Below, piece by piece: positions 52,950 to 63,474 of a DNA stretch of 64,000 nt. Made by a program: the position numbers and the translations under genes. Origin of the DNA: Ditylenchus dipsaci (taxonomy: Eukaryota; Nematoda; Chromadorea; Rhabditida; Anguinidae). Under the pieces are notes generated by a model. It did not search any database. It was not told where the DNA came from and saw nothing but the letters and a program-made list of their open reading frames with translations. Position 1 is the stretch's first letter. The number at the start of each line of letters is the position of its first letter. The stretch spans positions 114,373 to 178,372 of the forward strand of contig SADC01000926.1 in NCBI GenBank assembly GCA_004194705.1, given 5' to 3'.

Positions 52950-54280
52950 AGAAATGCTATATTAATTTTCTTTTAATTCTGCTCCCTAAAGTAGAAAAAA
53001 TAGACCCAAAAAGAACTAATAGCAGTAAATTTTCTCTAAAGATTTTCAATTTTCCAAGAATCAAAAGTAGTTGAAATTGTTTTTTTGGAAATCCACGTTT
53101 ATTCTAATGATCATTATTTTTGCATCTTGACATTGTTAAGTTTTTCATACATGATGCTTGATTAGTCGCGTGCCTAGTCAGTTCCCGACCTCAATCGCAG
53201 TCACTCAGTCGCAGTCACATTGCGTCCGAAAATTTTTGTTCGCAAGTACTGATCCGCAAAAGTGGGCCCGCAAATGTTCTTCCGCAAATGTTGCGTCCGC
53301 AACATTTGGTCCGCGAAATTTCGTCCGAAAATCTCCGACCGCAAATGTTTCGTCAGCAAAATGTTGTCTGCAAGTCTGGCCAACTCAACTAAATCTTACC
53401 CCTTTTTACTGAAATGTTGCCCCTTTTTAATCGAAAATCGGGTAAATGTCTCCGATTTGGCGCCTTCGATGAAAAATCGGAGGAATTTACCCGATTTTTT
53501 GATTAAAAAAGGGCAAGATTTCAGAAAAAAGGGGCAACATTTTAGTTTTTTTTTGAAATTTGAAAAGGGGCAAAAAATAATTAAAAGGGTGCAAGAATTC
53601 AGACTTTAGGGGCAACAACTCAATGTAATCCTAGCCAAAAATCCTTATTATCCAGAACGGTTACATCTATAATCTTTTTGGTGTAGCTACATGTTCACTT
53701 GCTATAAAAAATTGTTCTGGATTTCACTTTTCCTTAGATAATCAGTTGAATCTATCGATTTCTTTCGTTACTACCACAAAAAAATTAGAGATGTAACCGT
53801 TTTGCCTCCAAGAATTTTTGGCTATAATGGGTTCACTTGTTCAGCTTGTTCGAGTTAGAGTTCGGGTAAGCGGTGTTTATGTGCTCAACTACCCGAACTC
53901 TAACTCTAACTCGAAGATGTTCACATTCCTCTAGTTAGAGTTCGTGGTCAAACTTTAAATTGCTTATGTATATAGCTTAGATGACTCAGAATCTCACTTC
54001 AGAGCCGTCTAAAGCCACCAAAAGGTAGTTTTTGGGGGTTTGCTACAAGAGAATCCAAGTAATATGCATAAAAACCTTCAAACTCGACCTCAAACTTGTG
54101 CTCGAACTCGGGGCACGTGAACACCTCGAGTTAGAGTTCGAGTTCGGATCAGAAATGTTCACGTAACCAAAAACCCGAACTCTAACTCGAACAACGTGAA
54201 CAAGCGACAACAGTTTTGGCTATAACAGGAGAGAGCCTTCTATGGATGGTCTTCATAGTAATCTTTGTTTTTTTTCTTCC
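52950..54280. repeat. Repeat cluster: CCGCAAATGTT units, hairpin, GAGTTAGAGTTCG element
   Basis: 53205-53385: CCGCAAATGTT(G)CGTCCG tandem units, the type of array that makes the ends of other elements here. 53400-53545: foldback (GGGTAAATGTCTCCGATT / AATCGGAGGAATTTACCC). 53826-54215: element with inverted ends GTTCACTTGTTCAGC/GTTCACGTTGTTC and GAGTTAGAGTTCGGGT units, between two copies of TTTTGGCTATAA. Protein-like frames are artefacts. Confidence 0.6.
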
Positions 54281-55235
54281 AAGCCAACCATTGATCGAAT
54301 GATTCACTCAGAAAGACTCTAATCTTCTTCAGTTTTACGGCCCGTTATGCCCTTGTGGTAAGCTTTGGAGCATTTAAAAATATGTAAATTTTGTCACTTT
54401 TAGCGCTTAAGAACAAGATTTGGACGCAAAACTGTGAATAAAATATTAATTTTGAGTAATCACCGTAATTATAGCAAGCATCACATAAGAAAAACTTACC
54501 AATGTAAAGATGAGCGAAAATAATAATTTTAGAGCAAATATGGATTTCCAGAAAAATAATTTGCCCTACATTCGATTACCGAAAAGTTAAAAAACAATTT
54601 ATTGCTATTACAAGGTAAATCTAAAAACTTGGATATTGTTTTAAAAAAATAGGCGAGCATTGTAGGTTTAGGGACCGTGGCTTAAAATTTACCCATTGCA
54701 TCTAACCTCCCCCCCCCTCCCCCCAAATTAAAGAGACATGCCAGCAGGTTACGTAACGTCAGCCATCAGTGCTTTTTCCTCGAAAATATTTTAAAAACGT
54801 TCTATTTAATTAAGAAAATTTTTCTATCTAATTTTTAAAGTAATCTTCGGTCATCAATATTAGATTTATCACAAAACGAGTCAACACAGGAAAAATTCGA
54901 AATAATTCGCTGGTCGGTGCCTTCATATGCGGTGTGAAGCTCTGGCACGGCCCATTAACGAGGCTCTCGCGTTCTTAATTTCAATTGATTTCTTTAGAAT
55001 ATTTTGATGGTTTTCGAAAATTATTACACTATCAGATAGCACTGTAATTGTAGTTTCTGGCGAGGTATCATTTAATGCATCATCCTGGCAAAATATAACA
55101 CAAATAGGTAAAAGTATGAAGCAAGTCAAAAAAATAAATCAAAAAATAATTTGGCTCATACTTTTACCTATTTGTGCTACATTTTGCAGAGATGCTGCAG
55201 CAAAAAATACCTTAAAAATACCTCAGCAAAAAATA
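54281..55235. other. Non-coding; foldback core copy at 54990-55225
   Basis: Bases 54990-55225 carry the conserved core palindrome (AAATATAACACAAATAGGTAAAAGTATGAAGCAA and its inverse; not a full listing) shared with 8.3, 18.6 and 24.5 kb. 54700-54730 is a CCCCCC-rich tract. No gene seen. Confidence 0.6.
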
Positions 55236-56116
55236 TTTTGAAAACAAAAATATCACAGATATCAACGAACTATTCTACCCGTATGAGAAAAAATAAAACA
55301 TATAATTGGTTTGGGCGCGAAATTTTACTAATGCACTAAAATTCAAATTTTTACATGCAGTGATACTAGGGTTGTGGAATGGAGAATTCTCCGGAGAATT
55401 CTCTGGAGAATTCTCTGGAATTCTCCGCCTATTTCTCCGACTGTATGAAAAACGGAGAAATAGAGAATCGTCTTGTAAGTAACAATTCGTCAGATGAACG
55501 AAATTTGGTACACTTGAATAGCTTTTTGGGGGGGGGGGAGTACAATGGAATAGCGGCTTTTCTTATCCCGCTAGGTGCACATTTTTTTATTTTTTACTAA
55601 GTTTACTGACCCATAGAGTCAAAAACTATCGAGAATCACCAAAATCACTTCAGAAAAGCAAGGGAGGTGGCGAAGGTTTAACCCGGGAAGAAATGAGTAC
55701 TATTGAGGGGTAGGATTTCAGTATTTTTAGGAACTAACATTTTTGGGGATTTCAATTTACATGATTTTATACAACTGTATACTGAAAATGGCGGCAAGAA
55801 GCAGGGCTACATTTTGAGTGTAAGGTTGCAAATGAGTATCTAAATAAGAATTGGGAAAAAACGTCAATTCCAGGATACTACCGAAAAGTACTGGGATATT
55901 CCTATTGAGGATTTCATCGAATTGGACATGGTTCAATGTTTTTTGAATTCTAGCTAAAACTTTATACTAACTTTTGATCTGTATGATAGCTTAAATGAAA
56001 GCTGAGGATCTTAGCTACATTTTGACACTAAATTTGTAAATAAAAGGAGAAGAAAAAATAAGGTCTCCAGCCAGTGGTAGTCGAACCTGTGATCTAAGGC
56101 GATGCGTATATAAACT
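55236..56116. repeat. Segmental duplication, copy 1
   Basis: Matches 57647-58975 nearly base for base (ATCAACGAACTATTCTACCCG; GGAGAATTCTCCGGAGAATTC; CAAATTTGGTACACTTGAATAG-like; ACTGAAAATGGCGGCAAGAAGC; CCAGCCAGTGGTAGTCGAACC). Compared with copy 2 it lacks about 215 bases after CTATCGAG and lacks the MITE of copy 2. The 3' end is a tRNA-like half (minus-strand B-box-like AGGTTCGACTACC). A third, short copy lies at 59229-59365. Confidence 0.85.
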
Positions 56117-56118
56117 TG

Positions 56119-56790
56119 GGTGGTAATTCTTTTTATCCGCAGAATTCTCTTCTTTGCCCGCAGAATTCTCGTTTTTGCCCGCAGATTTCTCTTTTTTGCA
56201 AGCAGAATATATTTTTTTGCCCGTAGATTCGAAAATTTCGAGGAAATTCAAATTTTATGGTTAGACAAAAACTTGGATTGCTCAGAATCTCTCCCAGAGT
56301 GGCCAAAAGCTGCTGAAAGTTGGTTTTTTGGGGTTTACTAAAAAGGGGTTAACTTTTGGCGAAGAATCGATTGAACGCATCAGAATACCACTATGATTGG
56401 CTCAACGCTTAGAATCTGACCTTTGACCAGAACCAACTTAAACCAATTTAAACCACTTCTAAACAGCATTAAACTATCGCGAACCAGTTTTAGGGTGGTC
56501 TTAGATGGTAAAGGGTGGGATTATGGGCGATTGAGCCGATCATAGTGGTATTCTGATGTGTGCAATCGATTCTTTGCCAAAAGTTAACCCACCTTTTGTA
56601 CACCCCAAAAACTAACTTTGAGCGGCTTTTGGCCACTCTGAGTGGGATTCTGATGGATCCTAGTTTTTGTCTGACCATAAAATTTGAATTTCTGCAAAAT
56701 TTTCGAATCTACGTGCGAAAAAAATTATTCTGCGGGCAAAGAAAAGAAATCAGCGGGCAATAAAGAGAATTCTGCGGGCAAAAAAATATT
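56119..56790. mobile_element. Element with CCCGCAGAATTCTC terminal units, inserted in copy 1
   Basis: The left end GGTAATTCTTTTTATCCGCAG is followed by TTTGCCCGCAGAATTCTC units (56140-56225). The right end is the inverse (TCTGCGGGCAAA units, closing AATATTACC). The inner foldback 56280-56665 has GTTTACTAAA and AAAAGTTAACCC arms. Copies 2 and 3 of the duplication lack it, so they are empty sites. Flanks ATATAAACT and CTATAAAGT suggest a 9-bp duplication with two mismatches. Confidence 0.65.
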
Positions 56791-57074
56791 ACCCTATAAA
56801 GTCCCCCCCCCTCTTAAAAAAAGGATTAGAAAATTTAATAGAAAGAGCTGATAGGAAAGAAAAACTTAAATTTGTGACAGAAATGTGGAAATCTGTGACA
56901 GAAAAAAGTGAATCTGTGACAGAATTTTTTTTGCCCCTCTTTAAGCCTGCTAAATGTGCTAAAACAGAAAACTTCAAATGCTTCCGAAAAAAATAAACAA
57001 AGTTGAAAAACAGATCAAAATTTATTTTTTAAGCTCAAATTTTTTTACATTTTTAAGAAAAAAAGTTTCTAGCA

Positions 57075-57415
57075 GGCTATAAGAAGAGTGGAGTGGACAG
57101 CAGTGGTGGTGAAGCACCTCAACTGATTTCAACTGGAATTAATTTGCTGCAGGAGGGGAAACAAAAGGCAGCTTTGGAGAAGAGAATGCAAGCAGTAAAT
57201 TGAACTTATTTGAGGATTCCTCGAAAGTATTTAGAAGGACGGAAGAAGGCTTGTAGGGAGATGTTTCACTGAATCCTCCAAATTATGCAAGTGGATTGAT
57301 GGACCGGTTGTGCTTGCTTGCAACTACCATAGACAGAGCTTTGACTCACTTTGCTCCTGCTTCACCTTCTCCTCCTGTTTATAATGAGCCTTGGAGTTTT
57401 TACTCCTGATTTAGC
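57075..57415 (+). pseudogene. Coding-like relic, family unknown
   Basis: GC-richer than its surroundings. In two frames it reads GVDSSGGEAPQLISTGINLL and EGKQKAALEKRMQAV, then NASSKLNLFEDSSKVFRRTE, a stop, and SLNPPNYASGLMDRLCLLAT followed by TIDRALTHFAPASPSPPVYN before a stop. The normal-looking amino-acid use suggests a former gene or transposon ORF. I do not recognise it. Confidence 0.35.
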
Positions 57416-57646
57416 GCATTTACTACATCGATTACTCACTTGAGACACATCAAATGAGATTTCATAAAAGTAATAAAAAATAAGGTAGGTATATATAAGG
57501 TAAAATAAGGTATAATAAAATTACCCATTAAGGATCAGAATATGCGGTTCGAAAATATCGAAGAAAAAAGAAAATTGCATCTACGTTTCGGGTATTTTTA
57601 GAAAAAATTGATTCATTGGGTATTGCTCACTATAATCTTGTTGTTA

Positions 57647-58975
57647 TTTTGAAAACAAAAATATCACAGATATCAACGAACTATTCTACCCGTATGAGAA
57701 AAAATAAACATATAATTGGTTTGGGCGCGAAATTTTACTAATGCACTAAAATTCAAATTTTACATGCAGTGATACTAGGGTTGTGGAATGGAGAATTCTC
57801 CGGAGAATTCTCTGGAGAATTCTCTGGAATTCTCCGCCTATTTCTCCGACTGTATGAAAAACGGAGAAATAGAGAATCGTCTTGTAAGTAACAATTCGTC
57901 AGATGAACGAAATTTGGTACACTTGAATAGCTTTTTGGGGGGGGAGTACAATGGAATAGCGGCTTTTCTTATCCCGCTAGGTGCACATTTTTTTTATTTT
58001 TTACTAAGTTTACTGACCCATAGAGTCAAAAACTATCGAGGAATCGATAGAAATCATTTCCAGCACTGCTTGACTGTCAGTAACTGCCTCAATTTTGGGA
58101 TTTCAAGCAAATGACCATCAAAATCAAAAGAAACCAGCCAAAATGATGCGTACTTAGTCTTATATAGCCTGAGCCTCCACCGATTTCATTTATTTGTCCA
58201 CGCGTTTAGTGACTTTCTAGAGTCACAATTTCATGAGGAACAAGATAGAAATTTACACACACCAAAATCACTTCAAGGGGCATGCCCGTGCCCGACACGG
58301 AGAAAAGGCGGGAACGAGAAAAGCACTTTTTTCTTTCTCGATCAAGTTTCACATGCATCCGCATTCAGATTTTTTAAGTTTTCTGCCTAGTTTTAAAAGT
58401 AGTATAGGGTCATTAATATTAGATTTGACGCAAAACGAGTGAAAAATAGAACGATTCAAAAAAATTGCTGGCCCCCGCCTTAACTTTTTGAAACGCACGG
58501 GCATGCCCCTTTCAGAAAAGCAAGGGAGGCGGCGAAGGTTTAACCGGGAAGAAATGAGTACTATTGAGGGGTAGGATTTCAGTATTTTTAGGAACTAACA
58601 TTTTTGGGGATTTCAATTTACATGATTTTATACAACTGTATACTGAAAATGGCGGCAAGAAGCAGGGCTACATTTTGAGTGTAAGGTTGCAAATGAGTAT
58701 CTAAATAAGAATTGGGAAAAAACGTCAATTCCAGGATACTACCGAAAGTACTGGGATATTCCTATTGAGGATTTCATCGAATTGGACATGGTTCAATGTT
58801 TTTTGAATTCTAGCTAAAACTTTATACTAACTTTTGATCTGTATGATAGCTTAAATGAAAGCTGAGGATCTTAGCTACATTTTGACACTAAATTTGTAAA
58901 TAAAAGGAGAAGAAAAATAAGGTCTCCAGCCAGTGGTAGTCGAACCTGTGATCTAAGGCGATGCGTATATAAATT
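57647..58975. repeat. Segmental duplication, copy 2
   Basis: Second copy of 55236-56116, with an extra ~215 bases (58040-58260) and a TTAA-type MITE (58276-58510) that copy 1 lacks. It ends in the same tRNA-like half at about 58930-58965. Confidence 0.85.
58276..58510. mobile_element. TTAA-type MITE with filled/empty site pair (TSD TTCA)
   Basis: AGGGGCATGCCCGTGCCC ... CACGGGCATGCCCCT. TTCA on both sides (58272-58275, 58511-58514), single in the empty copy at 55649-55652, so ends and a 4-bp duplication are fixed by comparison within the window. Confidence 0.9.
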
Positions 58976-58979
58976 TGCC

Positions 58980-59228
58980 CCCCCCCTTTTAAAGGGAACG
59001 ACCCCAACTGTCGACCAAACTGATTGTCGACCTCCAGTTGTCGACCCTCCAAACTGTCGACGCCCAAATGTCGACTCTCCCAACTGTCGACCCCCAACTG
59101 TCGACTCTAACCTTCGACTTTAAGTAAAACAAATTGTAAAATAATTTAACGGGGCCCATAACTGTCGACTGCTGCCAAATTTTACACTTCCTTTCCTTTA
59201 CAACTTTACATTACCTTTTCTCTGTGGG
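58980..59228. repeat. CAACTGTCGACCC tandem array
   Basis: About eight copies of a CAACTGTCGACCC-like unit (59000-59110), one more at 59160. The array begins GGGAACGACCCCAACTGTCG, whose GAACGAC recalls the left ends of 29479 and 36387. It may be one terminus of a truncated MULE-like element. Confidence 0.6.
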
Positions 59229-59631
59229 GGGATAGCTCAAATGAAAGCTTAGGATCTTAGCTACATTTTGACACTAAATTTGTAAATAAAAGGAGAAGAA
59301 AAAATAAGGTCTGCAGCCAGTGGTAGTCGAACCTGTGACCTAGGGCGATGCGTATATGAAGTGTCCCCCCCCCTTTAATATTTGCATGTTTTACTGTCAC
59401 TCACCCGAGTAACCTTGTATTCATTTGAAAGCTCGTTGAATTCTGCACCACATAAGTGTTCTCGGTGCTCAAAATCCGCCGCCGCAAACCACTAGGCCAC
59501 CGATGCTATTAACCGAATGAAGTGTTTTGGATTAGTTATTATCCTTAGAGTTTCAAAATAATTCTTTTTTGAATTGACCTGGTACCCGCCTTTCAAAATG
59601 TTCCCATCGGCGCGAGCATGCCCCTTTAAGT
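59229..59631. repeat. Third short duplication copy and a truncated tRNA-like MITE
   Basis: 59229-59365 repeats the end of the segmental duplication (AGCTACATTTTGACACTAAATTTG; CAGCCAGTGGTAGTCGAACC). 59465-59630 is the right part of the 22857-23412 type MITE: minus-strand CGGTGGCCTAGTGGTTTGCGG (A-box) then GAATTGACCTGGTACCCGCC and GAGCATGCCCCT|TTAA. Confidence 0.7.
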
Positions 59632-60380
59632 GTTGAAAGGGCACGGTCGCCTGTTTTTGAATTTGTCCCCGCAAATTCAAATTTTTTTCCGAATCGTTGA
59701 ACTTCTATACAGATTTTTTAGCTTGGTTTCTAAGAAAACAAGGACTAGAATTTTATTTTAGGTATAGTTTTGTTAGAAACCAAGTTAAAAAATCCGTACA
59801 GAAGTTCAATGATTCGGAAGAAACTTTTGAATTGGCGGGACAAAATTTGTAACAGCTGACCATGCCCCTTTAAAACGTAATTTTTTTCCACTATTTTATC
59901 GTAAACTTAAAGGGTCATTGCCGTCTCCGACGAAGGTTGTCCCCGCCAATTCAAATTTTTTTCTTTATCGTTGGATTTACTCACGAGTTTTTCGACTTGC
60001 TTTCTAACAAAACTATACCTGAAATTAAATTTTAGGCCTTGTTTTGTTAAAAATCAAGCTGAAAAATTCGTACAGAAGTTGAATTATGAGGCGAAAAAAT
60101 TTGAATTGGCGGGGGACAATTCAAAACAGGTGGCGATGGCCCTTTAAAGGGGTATGCTCACCTGTTTAAATTTGTCGCCGCCAATTCAAATTTTTTTTGT
60201 GAATCATTAAACTTCTGTACGGATTTTTCAAATTGGTTCCTAGTTGAACTAATAATAAAATCAAATTCTAGGCCTTGTTTTGTTAGAAACAAGCCGAAAA
60301 GTTCGTATAGAAGTCCAATGATTCGGAAAAAAATTTGAATTGGTGGGGATAAATTTAAACAGGAGAGCATGCCCCTTTAA
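59632..60380. mobile_element. Three TTAA-type MITEs head to tail
   Basis: Units 59632-59874, 59908-60148 and 60145-60380, each with inverted ends (AGGGYCATTGCC or AGGGGTATGCTC), CCGCCAATTCAAA and TTGGTTTCTAA..AACAAGG arms. Units 2 and 3 abut through one shared CCTTTAAAGG. Confidence 0.8.
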
Positions 60381-61345
60381 GCTACGTTCACATAACCCAA
60401 AATCTCACACCCACACATAGACTCACACCTGCGCCCACACCCTGTTCACAATGAATTTTTTGAAATCCCGTGCGGGATTTTGAGTAAACTGGGCCCATTT
60501 CAAACTGTGTCATTTCAAACTCGGCCAATGCAAATTGGGCCATTTTAAACTGGGCCATTTTAAAACTGGGCCAATTTGAAATTGGATCAATACAAACTGG
60601 GCCAATTTCAAAATGGGCCAATGCAAACTGGGCCAATTCAAATTGGGCCAATTTCTGGGCCAATGGGCCAACTGGGCCAATTTCGTATTATTTATATACC
60701 CACCAAAAATTAGGATTTAGGCTTTGGTTAGACCCGTAGGCTAAAGTTTAAACCCAGGGCCTGGCCATTACTAACAAGTTCTTTTGTACAATTTTTTTTC
60801 AAAATGGTGGTTTAGGTACCATCCAAAAATTGATGGGGGGGATATATTCCAGTAGCTTTTTTGGGAGGGGTATATTCTAGTAGCATCGCATTCTCTCTAG
60901 TGAAAGCCACATGGCGTTTTTTTAACTTTTTAGTCTAGAGAGGGCGCTTATTGAAGAGGAAGCGCAGATACGAAAATAAAAATTAATGTTGACCTAAAAA
61001 AAAAACCCTGGCAAAAAATTACATCACTCCGTGTTGAGAACGATTGGGATTTCCTACAATCGGTACAGTCTAAATTTTGATATAATAGCACCCGATATAA
61101 CGCCACTGGAGGTCGGTCACTAGGGGCTTTATATAAACTGTAGTTTAACGAATTAAGTACAAAAGCATCAAAATATAAAATTAAGAAAAGCACTCCATTG
61201 TAGGCAAAAGGTAGGAGTCTGGTGAAGAAAACATTGTAATGGTACCTTTTTATCTGACTCAATACTGTGGCCCAATTCGCATTGGCCCAGTTTGAAATTG
61301 GCCCAGTTTGAAATGGGCCCAGTTTACTCCTCCCCGTCAAGTTTC
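60381..61345. mobile_element. Element with ACTGGGCCAATTTGAA terminal units
   Basis: The left end AGTAAACTGGGCCCATTTCAAACT is followed by ~10 TGGGCCAATTTCAAA units (60500-60685). The right end is the inverse (61262-61334). A pogo-like left terminus (TACAGTCTAAATTTTGATATAA) lies inside at 61074, and 60835-60895 carries GGGGGGATATATTCCAGTAG. No target duplication was identified. Confidence 0.7.
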
Positions 61346-61528
61346 AGATCCAAGTTCAAATTCAGTTAGAAATTATGAGTTTCGTGTCGATACCATGCGA
61401 CAATTATTCAATCCCAATGTTTCAATTTTTTCAATGAATTTTGGCTCACCCCGGCTCTGACATTAATTTTTCTGGAAATGAACGATTCTGACACTAATTC
61501 ATTATGAAATAATTCAAATATACATTAA

Positions 61529-61846
61529 GGACGATAAGTAAAAATGCCACGTTCTGGAGAAAAAGTGCCACGTTTTTGTGAAAAACTGCCACGCTTTGTC
61601 AAAAAGTGCCACGTTTTTTTAAAATGTGCCACGTTTTCTGACAATAAGGTTTCTTAGACAAATCAATGATTTACACCTGAAATTTTGAAGATTACCATTA
61701 GCTTGCTATTGATATGTCCTTGGAACAAAGCGACCAATAAAACCAGGCATATCTGTGCAAAACTAGGCAAATTTGAAAAAAGGTGGCACTTTTTCACTAA
61801 AACGTGGCATTTTTTCTCCAGAACGTGGCATATTTCCGTTTTATCC
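61529..61846. mobile_element. MULE-like element with AAAAAGTGCCACGTTTT units, 10-bp TSD (1 mismatch)
   Basis: Left GGACGATAAGTAAAAATGCCACG, right inverse GGATAAAACGGAAATATGCCACG, with four or five GTGCCACGTTTT units at the left and three at the right. Flanks TATACATTAA (61519-61528) and TAAACATTAA (61847-61856). Confidence 0.7.
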
Positions 61847-62101
61847 TAAACATTAATTAGTTTCGACACGATTTGTTTTGGAAATAGTTTGTTTTGGAAA
61901 CTGTTCAGGTCTAAAATTGTCTTGTAACAAATTATTTCGAAACTAAATGAGTGTGATTTTTTCTTTTTGCTTTCATTTGAGGTCTTTATTTGCTTTCCTG
62001 TTTTTGTGGCGTATGTTTGGTCATTTTTGGTACACTCTTATTGGCCCTGTCCAACAAACGAGGTTTTTTACCTTGATACCCTATGTTGTTTTTCGTTATA
62101 T

Positions 62102-62339
62102 TTAAAGGGGCATGCCCACGCTAATAAGAGGTGGTGCCCGGGAATTCAAAAAATTTTCCCAATCGTTGAACTTCTGTAAGAATTTTTCAACTTGGTTTTT
62201 AACAAAACAAGGCTAGAATTTAATTTTAGGTATGGTTGGTAAGAAACCAAGTTGAAAAATCCGTACAGAAGTTCAATGATTAGGAAAATTTTTGAATTCC
62301 CGGGCACCACCTCTTATTAGCGTGGGCATGCCCCTTTAA
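62102..62339. mobile_element. TTAA-flanked MITE (AGGGGCATGCCCACG)
   Basis: TTAA|AGGGGCATGCCCACGCTAATAAG ... CTTATTAGCGTGGGCATGCCCCT|TTAA. Arms ~110 bp, nearly perfect, with the family's TTGAACTTCTGTA and AACTTGGTTT blocks. Confidence 0.9.
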
Positions 62340-63180
62340 GGCTTTAGGTTAGGGTAGGCCAGCGTATTTAAGGACGGATTAAAACAAATTTTAGACTTAT
62401 TTTTGAGTTCATCCTAATATGCGCTCGCCTACCTTTGCCTAAACCTAAGCATAAAAATAACCAAAAAATTAAACAGGTAGAACCAAGACGAACCCCTCCC
62501 CTTTTGTTAGATAGGCTCCTCTTATTAGTCTCTATCCACCCTCAGAGGTCTGGTTCAAGGCGCATTCACAATGAGGAGTCTGTTTGCGGATACTTAAACA
62601 GACTACTCACTAAGAATCTGCGAAACAGAAGCCTCGCCTTTTAAATTGTTTTTCTAAATTTATTCAGTTAGTGTGGTTTTTTTTCTATATTCCAGTTGCT
62701 TATGTAGCTTCTCACATCATATACAGTTGCGGACAATTGATAGCGGACGGCACGTTTATTATTAGACTTACTGTTTTTTCGTAAAAATTTTTAAATGCTT
62801 TTAAAAAATCGCGATAGGCAGTTTTGTAGAGCACTTAAAAGGGCTACAATTATAGCCTACTACTTGTATAAAAATATCAATTTTGCGCGATTGCTTTGAG
62901 GCGGTTTGGAAACCCCTCGTTTTTTCTCCGACAATTGATAGCGGACGATTTTTTTTCAAGCTGATTGATTTTATTTTTTATATATTGTCAACTTTTAATG
63001 ACTATTGTAAGCCCTGTTCCTCAGCTACAATTTGTATATCAAACTTTTTTTTGAATTATTATACGGAAAATTATGACCATAGAAATAAAAGTGTCGATTT
63101 CTAGTCAAATTCAAATAAAACGTAAGGAAAATGGTTGTTTGACCACATAATTAAGAGGTTTCCTCAAAATTTAAAAAATC
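62340..63180. other. Non-coding, nothing recognised
   Basis: A short plus-strand frame at 62435-62644 and AT-rich frames have no domain. GACAATTGATAGCGGACG occurs twice (62732, 62931). Confidence 0.5.
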
Positions 63181-63450
63181 AAAATTAACGCCCTTTTGCA
63201 TTTTTTGAAAGCTCTATGATTTCTCTACAAAATGACATTTTGATCGTTGTCGTAGGACCACTCTGCACTGAGATACAGATAGGTGAATTTGAAAAACCTG
63301 AAAAATGGCTTAAAATAAGGCAAAACGGCACTTTTTCAGGTTTTCAAATTCAACCTATCTGTATCTCAGTGCAGAGTGTCCTACGACAACGATAAAATGT
63401 CATTTTGTAGAGAATCATAGAGCTTTCAAAAATGCAAAGGGCGTTAATTT
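63181..63450. repeat. Palindrome inserted beside the gag-like relic
   Basis: AAAATTAACGCCCTTTTGCATTTT ... AAAATGCAAAGGGCGTTAATTT, with arms about 110 bp including TCTGTATCTCAGTGCAGAGTG. The inner loop is only ~40 bases. Confidence 0.85.
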
Positions 63451-63474
63451 CGATTTGAAAGAGCAGGCGGAACT

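Noticed and set aside
53201..53383. Array of similar ~12-20-bp units that could suggest a CRISPR-like array
   Set aside because: Units are degenerate and contiguous with no conserved spacers, and the setting is a nematode genome; the array resembles the tandem termini of local transposons.
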